This document shows, piece by piece, positions 22,805 to 34,573 of a stretch of 64,000 bases of DNA. Position 1 is the stretch's first letter. The number at the start of each line of letters is the position of its first letter. The DNA is from Karstenula rhodostoma CBS 690.94 (taxonomy: Eukaryota > Ascomycota > Dothideomycetes > Pleosporales > Didymosphaeriaceae), in NCBI GenBank assembly GCA_010093485.1, contig MU001508.1, forward strand, positions 1,006,051-1,070,050, read 5' to 3'. The notes beneath the pieces are model-generated. The model did no database searches, had not been told where the DNA came from, and was given only the letters and a program-made list of their open reading frames with translations. The position numbers and the translations under genes are program-made.

Positions 22805-23974
22805 TTCAGTACGGTATCGCACTCACAAACTGGTGGCGTGAGGAGCACCAGTCGTCGTTGATTAGGACCCTGGCCTTGTTAGCCGAAGTCGAAGACATAA
22901 TAAGGGTAGGCGATGAACGATGTGGAAGTAAGGGAGCGAAACAAATAAGGAGGCTGGTTATAACGCGGTCGAAGCAGGGTGATTTTATTGTAGATAAGGC
23001 AAGCTAGTAAGAGCGCGCCTTGACGGCTCAGCTTCTGGTGCGATAAGTTTAAAGCGGCTGCGCTTTAGTGAAGGTGAACAGATAGGGAAAAGAAAAATCA
23101 CATAAGTTGTATCGCAGCGGGCGCTGGTGACCGGGCGGCGGGTCTTCTGGGTATCAGTTACTCCGGCTATGCTGCGGGAGAGCGTGCGAAGGCTTACTTC
23201 TTCTTGTGCAGACGACGGAGCCTGAGGGGCGCACGGTGTTCTGCGGCAAGTTAGAAAAGCTCAAGGAACGTGAGGAGTAGAGGAGAAACGCACTCTCTTT
23301 CTTGAATCGCGAGGCGCGTGGGCCGGGTGTGTGTGTATCCTTGTAGCAACCGATCAGCCAATGGTAATACGAACCGGCTATATAGGCCACTCACAATGTT
23401 AGCAGCTGCCGTGAGCGTTGTCGTCGTCGTCGTCGTCGTCGTCGTCGTGATCTGAGCAGGTGTCAACGATTGACAAACAGCAAGGAAGCCGGCTTCACTG
23501 ACGGTGTTTCGCAGCTCATGGGCGTCGGCGGAATCGGACGGAAAAACTAATCGCGTTTAGCGAGAGGAGTTGCAAACGCTGGGGATGGGATGAGTACCGT
23601 AGCCGACCGAATCCGCGATCCCAATTGAGACTAGCTGGTCGTTTGTCAGTATATGAAACTGAGACAGGGTGCTAAGCAGAGCCTCAGCCAAGGGCTGCAA
23701 CTCACCGTTGTCGTTCGGCAGTCGGGGGAAGTTCGGATAGATAACTATTGTAGAATCAGTTGCTGCAGATAGATCATCTGGAACGGCAACTGGGACGTAC
23801 AAACGCGGTATGTATGGGAACAATGTAAAGCAACGCAAATCGCCAAAAACGTATGGCGGAGCAGTTTAAGTAACCCCTCTTGCTCAGGAGGGGGGGGGGG
23901 GTTCACGAACATCAGTGAGTAGAAACCGTTGTTGCAAACTGTTATATAGCTTCTATTGAAAGTACAGTATCAGT
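22805..23974. other. Accessory stretch with possible decayed exons and a microsatellite
   Basis: Contains a trailing frame to 23007 related by position to the previous gene, a (GTC)n run, and a G-run near 23890. On the minus strand, 23838-23557 (VPVAVPDDLSAATDSTIVIYP without the last residue is open) and a basic C-terminal-like end around 23215 (RLRRLHKKK then stop) could be exons of a small spliced gene. I could not build a consistent model. Confidence 0.3.
23420..23448 (+). repeat. (GTC)n trinucleotide microsatellite
   Basis: About nine and a half perfect GTC units. Confidence 0.95.
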
Positions 23975-26545
23975 CTACAAAACCCCAGTCCCAACGCGCG
24001 CTCGACCTTGACGTGTGTGCCTCTCAGGATGTGGTCGTGTCTGCCATTGCTTCTGGCCTGCACCGTTGCGTGATCTCCCATTCGACCGTATAGGTTGCTG
24101 AGCCGCCTGTCGCTCTCGTTGACGTGCCTTCATCAGCGCATCCCGTGCATCGTCGAATTGTCTGATCTTGAAGTTGAGAATCGCCCATTGAGAGACGATT
24201 CTGGCCTCTCGATTTGTCCCGCCAAGAATTTGACGAAGCCGGACACTGTCATGATTGAGCCTGGCCGTCAAATCCTTACGCGCCTGGTTGAGGAACTTGC
24301 ATTTTGTGAAGAGATGCTCAGGATCATGGCGACCCTGGCGGCAGTCACATTCGCCTTCCGGTGCCATAGGACGCTGGCGCGGTTCCACACCGTGGTCAAC
24401 CAGTTCTCCGTCTTCAGTGACGTCTTTTCCGTTCTCCCTGTCCCACTCTTCTAGGCCGGCGACCATGTCGGCTTTCAGGACCCTCTTCTTTCCGGGCCGA
24501 GGTTGCAAGTTCGTGATTTCCTTGAGCTCGAGCAACACCTTCAAGTCTTTCACCAACATCTTGTCGTAGCGAACTGGAGGGCCGGCATCGTCCGCGTGGG
24601 TAGCCGGGCAACTGCATGTACCGACTACATCTTCAACCTGATAATCGATCAGTTAAGCACATAAGCACGTGAAGGGAATGCTCACTTGTAGAAAAGACAG
24701 GTAATCCTTCAAGCCGATTGAACCGGTCCGGCAATGGAGAAACATGGTGCTTTCGGCGCGAGAGAGGCCTGCGTAACGGGCGAGGTTGTGTGGACCCCAA
24801 TCATCCATACGACAAGGGTTGTGTTGAAGATTTACAGCTTTACTCGCGACGTACTCCTTCCAAATATTCGTGCTGCGGCTGCGGGATTCATCTCGAGCAC
24901 AATCCCGCAGCTGCTTGGCCCAGGCGTCGGGATTGGAAGTAACAGAATAAGGATTTAGAGCGGTCTTCCTGAAACGCTTCAGAAAAGCGTTCGCGTCCTC
25001 GAAGAGACAGGGAATCGGATGTTGCGCGTGCTGTCCCTTAGTTAGCTGGAAAGTCCACCGTCTGACCTTGTCTAGGTCCATGCGAAACTCCTTCCTCCCT
25101 TTGCATCCGTCCTGTCCTAACAGTTTTGCACGGTAGGTCACAGCGTAGCGATAGAGTGTCTGTTCCAAGGGGTCCACGTTAAACTCCTTCAAGAGCACCA
25201 TATTAGAAGTGCCGGTGAGTGCGCCAGATGCCTGCCTGATGAATTGATATTGCAATGATCGGAGCTTGTTGACCAGAGCTTTAGCTGCTGACCAGCGAGG
25301 AGGCCGGTAAGCAGAACTAGGCGTCCATACGAACCATGCCGCACAAGCGAAAGTGATGATGGGAAGTATCTTTCGCTCGTACACCTTCTGGACGATGTCG
25401 TGGAGGCTAGGACCCCATGTCGGACCTGAGATCCAGCGAAGATAAACAGTTTCTTTGTTGATTTTGGCTTTGAGATGCGCCACGTGCTCATGGAACTTCA
25501 GCTGGGGATCTACGATGATACCGAGAATGCGAAGCGCATGCTTGCATTTCAGCCATGCTGGTGATTGGTTGTTCTCGGCAGGTTGTGTCGATTCCAGACT
25601 AAGGGAGGCCTCCCCAAGTGGAGATTCATGACGATCGAGGGCTGCTTCCACAACAGGAGACTGAGGAAGGTCGAGGCTTACCTCAGGGATCTGAGGAAGA
25701 GTATTCTCTGTTTCCTCAGTGCGTATATTGGGTTCGTTGTTCACTGCGTCCTTGTCTTTATCCTTGGCCTTGACCTTGTGACAGTCCTTACACCTCTCAC
25801 GTCCGGACTTGGGCTTGCGCCCAGGTTTGGCCTTTGGTGCATTGCTCATGGGTTTTGAGGGATAATTGAGGTTCGGCGTGATCAGCACATCCTTCAACTT
25901 CGCTGTCTGCATCTCGAGAATATCCGGAAGTATGGTGCATGGAGCTTGCACGCCCCGAGTGTATGGCCGATGGAAATGCATGAGCTTATTCTTTTCCGGT
26001 GCAAATTTCATCCCGTTTGCGCCGGCCCAGACCATCATCACAGAATTCAATCTCGTTAGAATATTACAGTTGGTTTGGTAGTGAGCCGTGGAGACAACCA
26101 GGTAGATGTCATCCACGTACGCAAAGCAGGTGAGCTTTTGACGTCCAGCCGTTGCCACCACGTCGTTCAGCTCGTTGAAGAGGGGAGCAGCGTACAGCAA
26201 AAAGAGTATCGGCGAAGTAGGACTGCCTTGAGGAAGGCCAACATTCAACCAGTGCCACCTTTTCGTTTTCATTCCACCCAGATCGATATCTGTGCATCGA
26301 TGAGAGAGAAAGGAGTGGACCATGACAATGAGCCAGTCAGGAAACCCTTTATCGACCAATGCTATCAACAACCTCAAACGATCAACATGATCGTAAGCAC
26401 CGGTGATTTCCACACCGATGAGAGTGCTCTGATGTATGGTGCGTTTCCGCCCTCGGTCAACCTTCAAGGCATGCGGAGAGCAGAAGGACAAGATGGCCAG
26501 CGATAGCGTCACGTCCGATCTTGAACGCGTCGGTAGCGATGTCAC
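23975..26545 (-). mobile_element. Non-LTR (LINE-type) retrotransposon, 5'-truncated, reverse transcriptase
   Basis: Reverse transcriptase ORF read from 26545 to 24686, then after a possible 48-nt intron from 24637 to 23975. RT marks: VEITGAYDHVD (palm Asp), GLPQGSPTSPILF, and the catalytic FAYVDDIYLV. A Lys/Pro/Glu-rich insert of about 100 residues (begins PKAKPGRKPKSGRERC) separates RT from a thumb-like part (LRILGIIVDPQLKFHEH). The C-terminal piece has C-x-C-x6-H-x4-H-like CDCRQGRHDPEHLFTKC, resembling the Cys/His end of Tad/I-type elements. The N-terminal endonuclease and early RT blocks are missing, as in normal 5' truncation near 26560. No in-frame stops are seen in what remains, so the copy is fairly young. 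Confidence 0.88.
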
Positions 26546-27037
26546 TAGGGCGCAGAGCCATAGGTCAACTGGGCTCTAGCGACATAATATAATAATATAG
26601 TAATATTATTCTTAGAGAAAGAGAGTCGTAATTTCTAAAGCCTTATAAAATATATACTTTCTTTCCTAAAGATTATTTAGCCTGCGTTGTGTAGTTGTGG
26701 GTAGAAAATAGCTTGTCGTTACTTCGGCGTTGTTCTGCCCCGCTAGAGCCGGGGTGCGATGAGGAGTTGTTCCAAACAGTCGCTGGTCCCGATGTTGGCA
26801 CGAAGCTAGTGCCCACTGTGGGCAGGCGCTAGACGGCGTCGCTCGCATCGAACCCGAAAAGAGGGGGAAAGACGTTGCTGCGTTCGTTAGCTCTGCGCGG
26901 TGAATGAACATGTTGTAAGCAAGACCGTTGTCGATACAGGCGTGTCAGAAACTTCACCGTCGATACCACAAGGAACTCGTGCACATATGATCGGGTCAGT
27001 GTAGGTGCCTGCCATGGCTGAGTAAGTATCATATCTA
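26546..27037. other. AT-rich island flanking the LINE copy
   Basis: 26580-26690 is strongly AT-rich (runs of TAATAT type) against a balanced background, and borders the truncated 5' end of the retrotransposon. It may be a relic of an older, mutated insertion. The rest holds no gene. Confidence 0.5.
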
Positions 27038-27750
27038 TTATGGCCATCTAGTTCTTCCACCGCGGCTTGCAAAAGCGTGCGAAGTATAACATTTGAGTTC
27101 TTCCACCGCATCAAGCTCTCTGAGCTCCCTCCACTTCGCTTGGCAGAACCTCCACGACCGGCCCAGTGTATGCCCGCTTCCCCATACCATGTAATATATT
27201 GTGCTGAACGCAATAACTACACCGGTCACTAAAACTGCCCAGTTCATACTCTTTGGAGTGACTGGAAGCGTCGACGGCCAGAAGCTAAAGAATAGAGCGA
27301 AGACCAGGTAGCAACAGGCAAGGATGTTGTTGGCAACTCCAAGACGTTTGGGTAGCTTCCAAGGTCCCCAGACCAGGTTTCCGCCCATGATATTGGCAAT
27401 TGCTCCATATTTACTAATGCCTCCAAACTCGCCTATGTCAAGCTTTAAGATTCCCATACTAGCGACGAGGAGCACAGTTGCGACATAGTTTGCTTTCAAC
27501 ATCGATTGTATATGGACTGAGCAAGACTGATCATATATCTTAATCAAAACGCATACTCGATATGTTCTTAAGGATGAGTACGAACCACGGCTATGATAAT
27601 CAAGTAATCCCAAATTTTGAACGCTGCGCTCAAAGCACTTCGTGTCACCCGACGAACGGCAAGCAGGAATGCGCCACCATATAAGAAAAGCCACGTACGA
27701 ATATGAACTGATAGACTGCGGTTAGACCGCGTGATAAGAACTTGAGCCAT
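27038..27750 (-). pseudogene. C-terminal relic of an amino-acid/choline permease (APC superfamily)
   Basis: The frame ending at 27038 contains the last membrane segments of a fungal APC transporter: IMGGNLVWGPWKLPKRLG, then CYLVFALFFSFWPSTLPVT and MNWAVLVTGVVIAFSTIYY followed by MVWG. Upstream the same strand shows only broken pieces (AFLIWWRIPACR in frame; other parts in shifted frames), and no full-length permease is present. The last about 20 codons run into a dispersed repeat copy (27057-27104). It is a dead fragment. Confidence 0.75.
27057..27104 (-). repeat. Dispersed repeat copy F, flanked by 14-bp direct repeats
   Basis: Minus-strand match to the repeat core (AAATGTTATACTTCGC, then CTTTTGCAAGCCGCGG). 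The sequence AGTTCTTCCACCGC occurs on both sides, at 27050-27063 and 27096-27109, like a target-site duplication. Confidence 0.7.
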
Positions 27751-28211
27751 TCCTAGATTGTACGTATGGCGGACGGCTGAGAGATTCTATATTGTATTGT
27801 AATTAATCGTTTTACACGTTCGTGGACTCTGGATATCGGTACTACCCAACATTCAACCGCGCCGCTTCTCTACGGAACCAAACCAAACTGCCGGGTTTAC
27901 CTGGCTCAGCGTACACGCGCCGCAGATGTGCATCTGCATCCCCCATTCAAATAGGCTATTAGTATTTGAATGTTACACAGCGTACGGCGACTGAAGACTG
28001 ACACCGTTTTTCCGTAAGCACAAGATGAGGTGAGATTGATAGTAACCGAGGCCTAGGAATTCGGCAAACGGGTGGCTACAAGAGGGCGAAATGTCGGCCT
28101 TCGAAAAGAGGTAGAGTGCTTATCTAGCTGTCACTTTGTAAACAAGAGTAGCTCCGGCTATATAACCCACACTGAAACTCATCGAGTCTGTAAGACCAAT
28201 AGTACAGCACA
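27751..28211. other. Intergenic
   Basis: No gene recognised; contains the promoter side of the following acetyltransferase. Confidence 0.5.
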
Positions 28212-28810
28212 ATGTCTACCGACATATGTTTAATCGACCGTGGCAAAGACTGGGATGCCATAAAACAACTTATCGCTAAATCGCCTAGAAGTACTCCTGG
28301 AAGCCTCGCCTCTGTCGAAAAAGAACGCAACAGCAACTCGGGATGCTACATTACGAAAGCCGTGGACACAACCACCAATGAAATTGTAGGAACTTCGGTG
28401 TGGTTCATTCACACTTCTCAGAAGCAGCGAGGGTGTTGGACAGGGCCAACTACACGCCCTCATGTATGTAAGTGCCTTCTCCGACATTATCTGTGTCCTT
28501 TGATTGCGCTATATTGCTGATGCACAGTCAATGCATAGATCTCTATCTCATTTTCACTCAGAGAATGGACGAGGGTGACCGCAATGCTCAGTCGCTTATG
28601 CAGTGGGGCCTTGACAGGGCGGACTCACTGGGCTTGGAGGTCTGGACCTACTCGTCATCACCGGAAACGCCGTTGTATTGCGGTAATGGCTTCACTGAAA
28701 TTGAAGAGATACTCACGGAGTATCCACCAGTGTGGAGCTTGCAGAGGTCGGCTATTGATAACCGTCGTGTACACAAAGAGGCATATATTAGCACCCATGG
28801 CTTTTGGTAG
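28212..28810 (+). CDS. GNAT-family N-acetyltransferase
   Basis: Two exons, 28212-28467 and 28539-28810, 175 aa. The splice gives HVYLYLIFTQRMDEGDRNA, the fungal GNAT beta4/alpha3 region; here the usual R/Q-x-x-G-x-G/A acetyl-CoA loop is replaced by RMDEGDRNAQ, so the pyrophosphate loop is degenerate. Then comes LMQWGLDRADSLGLEVW and the C-terminal YCGNGFTEIEE. It would transfer acetyl groups from acetyl-CoA to a small molecule or amine; substrate unknown and activity doubtful given the loop. First gene of a run including a CmcJ-like protein, a transporter and a DUF1772 protein. Confidence 0.75.
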
Positions 28811-29737
28811 CAACCGAGACAATGGTAGCATTGCACTGCATCGCATTGAGAAGGAGATATTCACAACGTCATATTTATCAAAGAGTGACTACGTTCAATA
28901 CACTGACGGCGGCCCTACTCAGCCATCGCTCACTTGTTAAAGCGGTGCTCCTACATATTCGCCTGTGTTGAATAAGTATCAATCTGAAGGCAATCGTCGA
29001 AGACTTTCTTCAGCTCTTATGACCTCGGTAGATAGCTTAGATTTGGAAAGCATTAGTCAGAGCGTTAACCTTTCCGTTTGTGTTGAGCCATTCGACAGCG
29101 CGGTTTTCAGAGCTACCGAGATTGTAGCCCTTCCAAGGTTGCACACGATTATCCTCATTGATCTTGCTAATAACAACGGCGGCGAATTTTGCAGAAGGTT
29201 TAGCCATGTTGACAGAAATCGCAGCTATTCAACGAGGTGAGAGGGGACTGCAGCGAGGAGGTTCCAATCATACTTTGTTTGACCATGATAATTAACTTGG
29301 ATAGTTGCGGAGAGGATCAGATATGATGGACAATATGAGCGTTTCGTGGATAAATATACACTGACGGTGTCGCATTGGGCGAAAGCGACTGCATGATCGC
29401 CCCACGGCCCACCCCCTTCGGGTATACAACTTAAACTACTAATGCAGGTGTATCATTGACTTTCGATACAACACCGATGAAGAATGGTGCTCACTACTAC
29501 ATTCATATCTTGTGACTGCATCATGCACGTAGTCCTCACTGCCGCCCCCGCCCCTAAGCATTTCAATAACGTTACTTTAACCAATTCAGGCTTATCTTTT
29601 GTGCGTTTCTAGACATTTGCAATGACCTGAATCTGTTATTGTCTCGCGCACGCACGTAAGCTGCGCTTGCAATTGATTACCCTGGTGTTATCTGTGATCA
29701 TCAGTGTTTTGCGGATATCCTGTTCATTTCCATCATC
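28811..29737. other. Intergenic
   Basis: About 0.9 kb with only short shadow frames. Nothing supported. Confidence 0.45.
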
Positions 29738-30825
29738 GTGTGTACACATACGTCTTCTATGATGGCTTACTGTGAGACCGCATCAATAAACTTTCTACGG
29801 CGAGATCCACTCTACGCCACGGAAAAGCCATTCCAAGTCTTTACTGGAGATGACATTGCCACACAAGGACAACGCAATACCAACCTACTCTGGGAAGAGA
29901 GGAACGTCCAAGTGGAAGATTTTCGAGACGAGGGGGACTACTTTGACATCGACAACCACGGATTCACCAGCAGAACCATAGAAGGGTTTTCGAGGCTAGA
30001 TAGCACAACGGAAATTGAGCTGTCTTACATCCCCACTATCCAGGACCTGATCCGGAACGAAATCGCTGATGCTGGGACAGTCTTTGTTTACGACTGGAGG
30101 GTATGAGTTTCTTTGTCGCGAACGCTGTAGAAGAAAATCTAATGAAATAAGATCCGGGATAGCAGCACCTATTACCCAGAAGGTCGTGTCAATTTTGGAG
30201 ATCAATCTAAAAGTCTTCTCCCGAGCAACTTTGCGCATGTCGGCAAGTCGTAATGTTTCCTCGAAGGAACAGAAACTCGCCTACTAATCGTGCACTCACA
30301 GACATGGCACCGGTGTCCATTGTGAAACGCATTCAGCAAAGTTTTACAAAGAGTTCAAGCAATCAAGTAAAGTCTCCACACAGCCTAAACAGACCAATGT
30401 TGATAAGAAGGCAGTGTATGGAAGCCCTTAGACTCCCCAGTCGACCAGTGGGCTCTTGCTGTATGCGATGCGAATACTTTCGAGTCTTCAGAGCTCATGG
30501 AAACGGATTCAGTGCGAGGGGGGAATGTCACGACTTTGTACTACGCGCATTATAATCCAAATCAGAAGTGGCATTTCCTCCATCAACAGACGCCAAAAGA
30601 AGCCCTCATTTTCAAACATTTTGATTCGAAGACCGTTGTCAAGAGCTCCCGTAAGCTAGGCCTCAAATGTCGCTATTCTGACGACTGACGTGAGAAACAG
30701 GCGCGATTCACGCTAGTATTCAACACCAGAAGGTCGTCCCCGATGCTAAGCCGAGAAGGAGTATTGAGGTAAAGGTATTGGTGTTTGCGGGATCTTTTGA
30801 GTCTTCTATACAAGAGTCAGGGTAG
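29738..30825 (+). CDS. CmcJ-like protein (7-alpha-cephem-methoxylase P8/GA4 desaturase-like family), frame break inside
   Basis: Exons by hand: 29738-30100, 30152-30242, 30302 to about 30352, about 30411-30650, 30701-30825. N-terminal part INFLRRDPLYATEKPF and IRDSSTYYPEGR lead to NFAHVDMAPVSIV, the family's A-H-V-D block, joined across an intron that starts GCAAGT (a GC-AG intron with a CTACTAAT branch site). Later parts are VWKPLDSPVDQWALAVCDA, YNPNQKWHFLHQQTP and the C-terminal PRRSIEVKVLVFAG. Between AHVD and VWKPL the frame shifts by one base; only a weak GTTCAA donor would fix it, so this may be a pseudogene. Family members are fungal oxygenase-like proteins often found in metabolite clusters. 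The internal Met at 29759 is an alternative start. Confidence 0.65.
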
Positions 30826-31492
30826 TTGGTGTTTTTGGATTATTTTTACCTAGAGTCTGGGTCGCGTGATTTCATCTCATGCAGTTATTTGTTGGATTTA
30901 TCTACACGGGAATAACTATCAGCACCCTCTTGACAAGATACATGCGCAGCGGTCTCCTAAACGGTCTCTCTGTACTCCCCGACAATAGATTGTTTCAACA
31001 AATCGCCTTGCATGGGGCCATCTCCACGCACATTATAATTCGTTTCCCGGCTGTCGGTTATACGCCAGGGTGCAGATGCTTTGTCTCGCTATGCGGCGCA
31101 GCTCAGTAAATCCGTTTTTAGCCGCTAACGAACATGAGACACAGGCCGCTATTCACAGCGGGTGAAGAGAAAGAGAAAAAACTGGGGTCCCTTGGCGGAT
31201 TTTCTTACTCGGAGGCTCCGGATTTGTGTTTCACCCACTGCTATTCGATAGCGGAAATGAGACACGCGCTGCTGGCAAACATTTGATCAACACATTTCGA
31301 ACCGACATTGCCACGCGCGTACATGGGTATCTTCACCACTTTTAGCTTTCGAATTCTGTCCGCACATTGAGATAGTCCTCGCGAAGGTACGCTGGATCCC
31401 CAATTCAATCCACTTCGCACGGTGGTCCTAATACTAACTATCAAGACACCTCATTTGCTGGAATACGACCGCAAATACTTCAAATAGCTATC
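30826..31492. other. Intergenic
   Basis: Promoter region of the transporter; only short shadow frames. Confidence 0.45.
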
Positions 31493-33043
31493 ATGGACAC
31501 CAGAATGTCCAGCGAAAAAGCAAAATATGATGCACCTTCCGTGCAGGAGCACATCCAAACATCCGTTAGTTTCCCTATTCTACCGTTTAACTGAACAATC
31601 TGCCTATTTGATCTCTGACACTGACAACATCACCAACAGCACGATATCTGGAGTATAGCAGACCACAATCGACCACGTAACTGGCCGATGTCCCAAAAAT
31701 GGCTGGTCACCTTCATCATATCAGGCTTTGCCTTTGTCCAGCCATTAGCCGAGACAATGCTAGCACCAGTACGGACGCCACTCTCTTTAGACCTCTCGAT
31801 AACCCGCGGCTATCAGTGGATGCTGGTGAACTCTCTGATACTCATTGGCGTCGGATTTGGGCCCTTAATCATCGCCCCAATGTCAGAACTTTACGGACGC
31901 CGACCGGCTATCATAGCCGGCGCTGCTGCGTTTATTGTCTGGAATACCTGCTGCGGCTTCGCGACCAACTTAAGCCAGATGCTTGCATTTCGTCTACTCT
32001 CTGGCTTCGGTGCGTGCACGGCGGACGCAGTTGCGGGAGGAGTGATTGGAGATATATGGGCACCGCATCAACGTGGAAGGGCATTTGCGATCTTCATGGC
32101 TGCCCCGCTTCTAGGACCTGGTGTGGGGCCTATCGCCGGTGCATATATCTCAAATAACATAAGCTGGCGTTGGACCTTCTGGATTACGTCCAGCATCAGT
32201 GCAGCACTCTTGGTCCTGGCTGTTTTAGTTCTCAGAGAGACGTTCGAACCGCGACTAGTCCAGCTACATCGATCACGAATTTCCACTTCCGAGACTCCTT
32301 TGGAACAATCACTGGCCAGTCCACCAACGCGGAGTAAGAAATTAACGGTGTGGGATAATATCCAGCGGCCTGTCCGCATGTTTGCAACTCAACTCCTGAT
32401 CCAGCTTCTTGCCTTGTACATGTCTCTGTTGTACGGTACAATGTTTCTATTTCTCTACATGTATGCCACACTCTGGACGAAGCAGTACGGACAAAGTGCG
32501 CAAGTAAGCAGCCTCAATTACATCTCAGCAGCCATAGGTTACGTTTCCGGAGTTCTGGTTGCCGGCCATTTGAACGATAAAATTTACTCCATTCTCCGGG
32601 TTCGATCTGCCAACAACAAGGGCTGTCCAGAATACCGTATCCCGGTCATGTTCCTCGGCACTTTGTTTACCCCGGCTGGCTTGATGTTGTGGGGATGGAC
32701 TGGCGAGACGCATCAACACTGGGTTCTGCCCAATATTGGTTGCGCCATCTACACGGCTGGCTGCTACATCTGCTCATCGTGTGTATCAGTCTACACAATT
32801 GATGCATACACGACCTACGCAGCGTCTGCGGTGTCGACAAATCTCATACTAAGAAGCATGTTCTCCGCTTTTTTTCCACTGTTTGCGCCGTATATGTTTG
32901 ATGCGGTAGGTTACGGCTACGGAGCTACCATTCTTGCTAGCGTACTCAGTGTGTTTGGCTGCACAACGGCTCTAGTGCTCTGGTTTTGGGGCGAGCGAAT
33001 TCGCGAAAAGAGCACGTATTGTGCGACTGTTGACCAAGAATGA
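31493..33043 (+). CDS. MFS transporter, drug:H+ antiporter-1 (DHA1) type
   Basis: Exons 31493-31564 and 31640-33043, 491 aa. Exon 1 is a hydrophilic N-terminus; exon 2 starts HDIWSIADHNRPRNWP, the conserved cytosolic lead-in of fungal DHA1 proteins. Twelve hydrophobic segments follow. Motif A is LYGRRPAIIAGAA, and GLxxG/GP motif C is LLGPGVGPIAGAYI in segment 5. The central loop carries VWDNIQRPVRMF, as in polyamine or fungicide-type exporters. Plasma-membrane proton antiporter; substrate unknown. It sits between a CmcJ-like protein and a DUF1772 protein, which suggests export of a local metabolite. Confidence 0.92.
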
Positions 33044-33834
33044 GCAGTGCCAGGTTTCTGTAAAGCTTAGAGAGAAATAGGTTTTGAGAGTTGAATAACT
33101 GTGCCGGCTGTACCTTTGAACGCTCTAGTAGATAGACGGCTATGTTGTTGACTTAGTGTTGTAATGCGAATCAACCAATATAAGGATCCTTGGTCATATT
33201 TTCGAAAAGCTATCGCGACTCCAGGAGTTTGCCGCCTCGCCCGCCAATACACGCTGCTCGAAGACGAAACACCGAGGTATTTCAGATCGTCTCAGGCTGG
33301 AACATGCGTGACGTTCACAGAGCCATGAAGCTCCTACAATCGAATAACTACGACATACTTGGACATAGCTTAAGAGTGAGCTCAAGTGCTTGTCTAGGTG
33401 TTTACGTGATGATGTCGACGACTGCTCATGCTGAGTAAACATTAGCGCTTACACTATACTTCAAGAGGTTAGTTTGAACCATCTCCTCGTAGCTCACTTC
33501 TCGCGGTGAGCCCCAAGCATCTGCACCCGTACGCATAGTAAACAGCGTTCGCGTGAGAACTTTGATTGGTAGTCGGTATCGGTCAGTTGGACAAGTTTTG
33601 AGACCGATTCCATCTCAATCTGAAGACGATGGCAGGACGTTGGCCCGCTAGCGCCGCACTAAACGGGCCTGCGGCCGTACGCTCGGGGTGACCGCGGTGG
33701 CTTTGACTTCAGCTGTAAGTGGGCCGTTGCGTATATAAATTGTGAGGAGGCTGCAAGCTTGTGTACTGGTATTCCCAGTACGGATTACCTTGCTTTGATT
33801 GCAAAACAGTTGAGCCATCCGAACATCAGCCGAC
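33044..33834. other. Intergenic
   Basis: No supported gene in 0.8 kb. Confidence 0.45.
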
Positions 33835-34384
33835 ATGTCCCTTCTCACACCAGCACTCCAAACGTACAGCATCCTCGCAGCTTCGCTCGCAGCAGGTACA
33901 CTCCCATCGGTTCTTCCGCAGCGATATCGAGCTGACTCAAATAACAGGCGCGAATCTTACGACCTCTATCATCACATTTCCGGCCTTGTTACATGCGACC
34001 GGCCCCACCCTCTCAAAGCAATGGCTCATCCTTTACGAGTCCGGCATTCTCCCGGTCTCGGGATGCGCCATCACCTCCTCACTTGGTTTCGCGACTCTGG
34101 CGTACCGCGCATCCTTCCATCCAACTCTCACCGCGACTGGCCTCGTGTCGCACGCGAAGATGAATTTGTATGTTGCGGCCGCAGTCGGGTTGTTCGGACT
34201 CGTGCCATATACGCGCCTGCTCATGTGGGGGACGATTACGGAACTGTCGAAGAGAGGACAGAGTGGGAAGGGGGAGGAAAAGGATACAAGGGAGTTAGTA
34301 GAGAGGTGGGGCACGATGAACCTCTGGAGGGGAGTGCTGCTTCTGGGCAGTACGGGGGTGGGTATCTGGGCGTCGTTGATGTAA
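33835..34384 (+). CDS. DUF1772 (anthrone-oxygenase-like) membrane protein
   Basis: Exons 33835-33895 and 33948-34384 with a 52-nt phase-1 intron, 165 aa. It begins MSLLTPALQTYSILAASLAA, then GANLTTSIITFPALL across the splice. Four hydrophobic segments are visible; the C-terminal pair is YVAAAVGLFGLVPYTRLLMW and WRGVLLLGSTGVGIWASLM. This arrangement fits DUF1772, which includes small cofactor-free anthrone oxygenases (HypC/EncC type) and many unassigned proteins. A role in polyketide oxidation is possible, but no polyketide synthase lies in this window. Confidence 0.8.
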
Positions 34385-34573
34385 TGCGCAGTGCTATAGC
34401 TCAAAGAGATGTGATGCTTTACGCGCTAGTATGCGCTAACCATATTAGGCTAGCGCTAGCTCGAGGTGATCGTCAACCCTCGACTGGCCCACAACACTCG
34501 TATACACAATAACTTTTTTCTCTCACTTCATCTACCTTTTCTCGTTCACAACTAGCCTATGTTACGATCTACA

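Noticed and set aside
23420..23448. (GTC)n as a possible poly-Asp or poly-Arg coding repeat
   Set aside because: No consistent exon model carries it; treated as a microsatellite.
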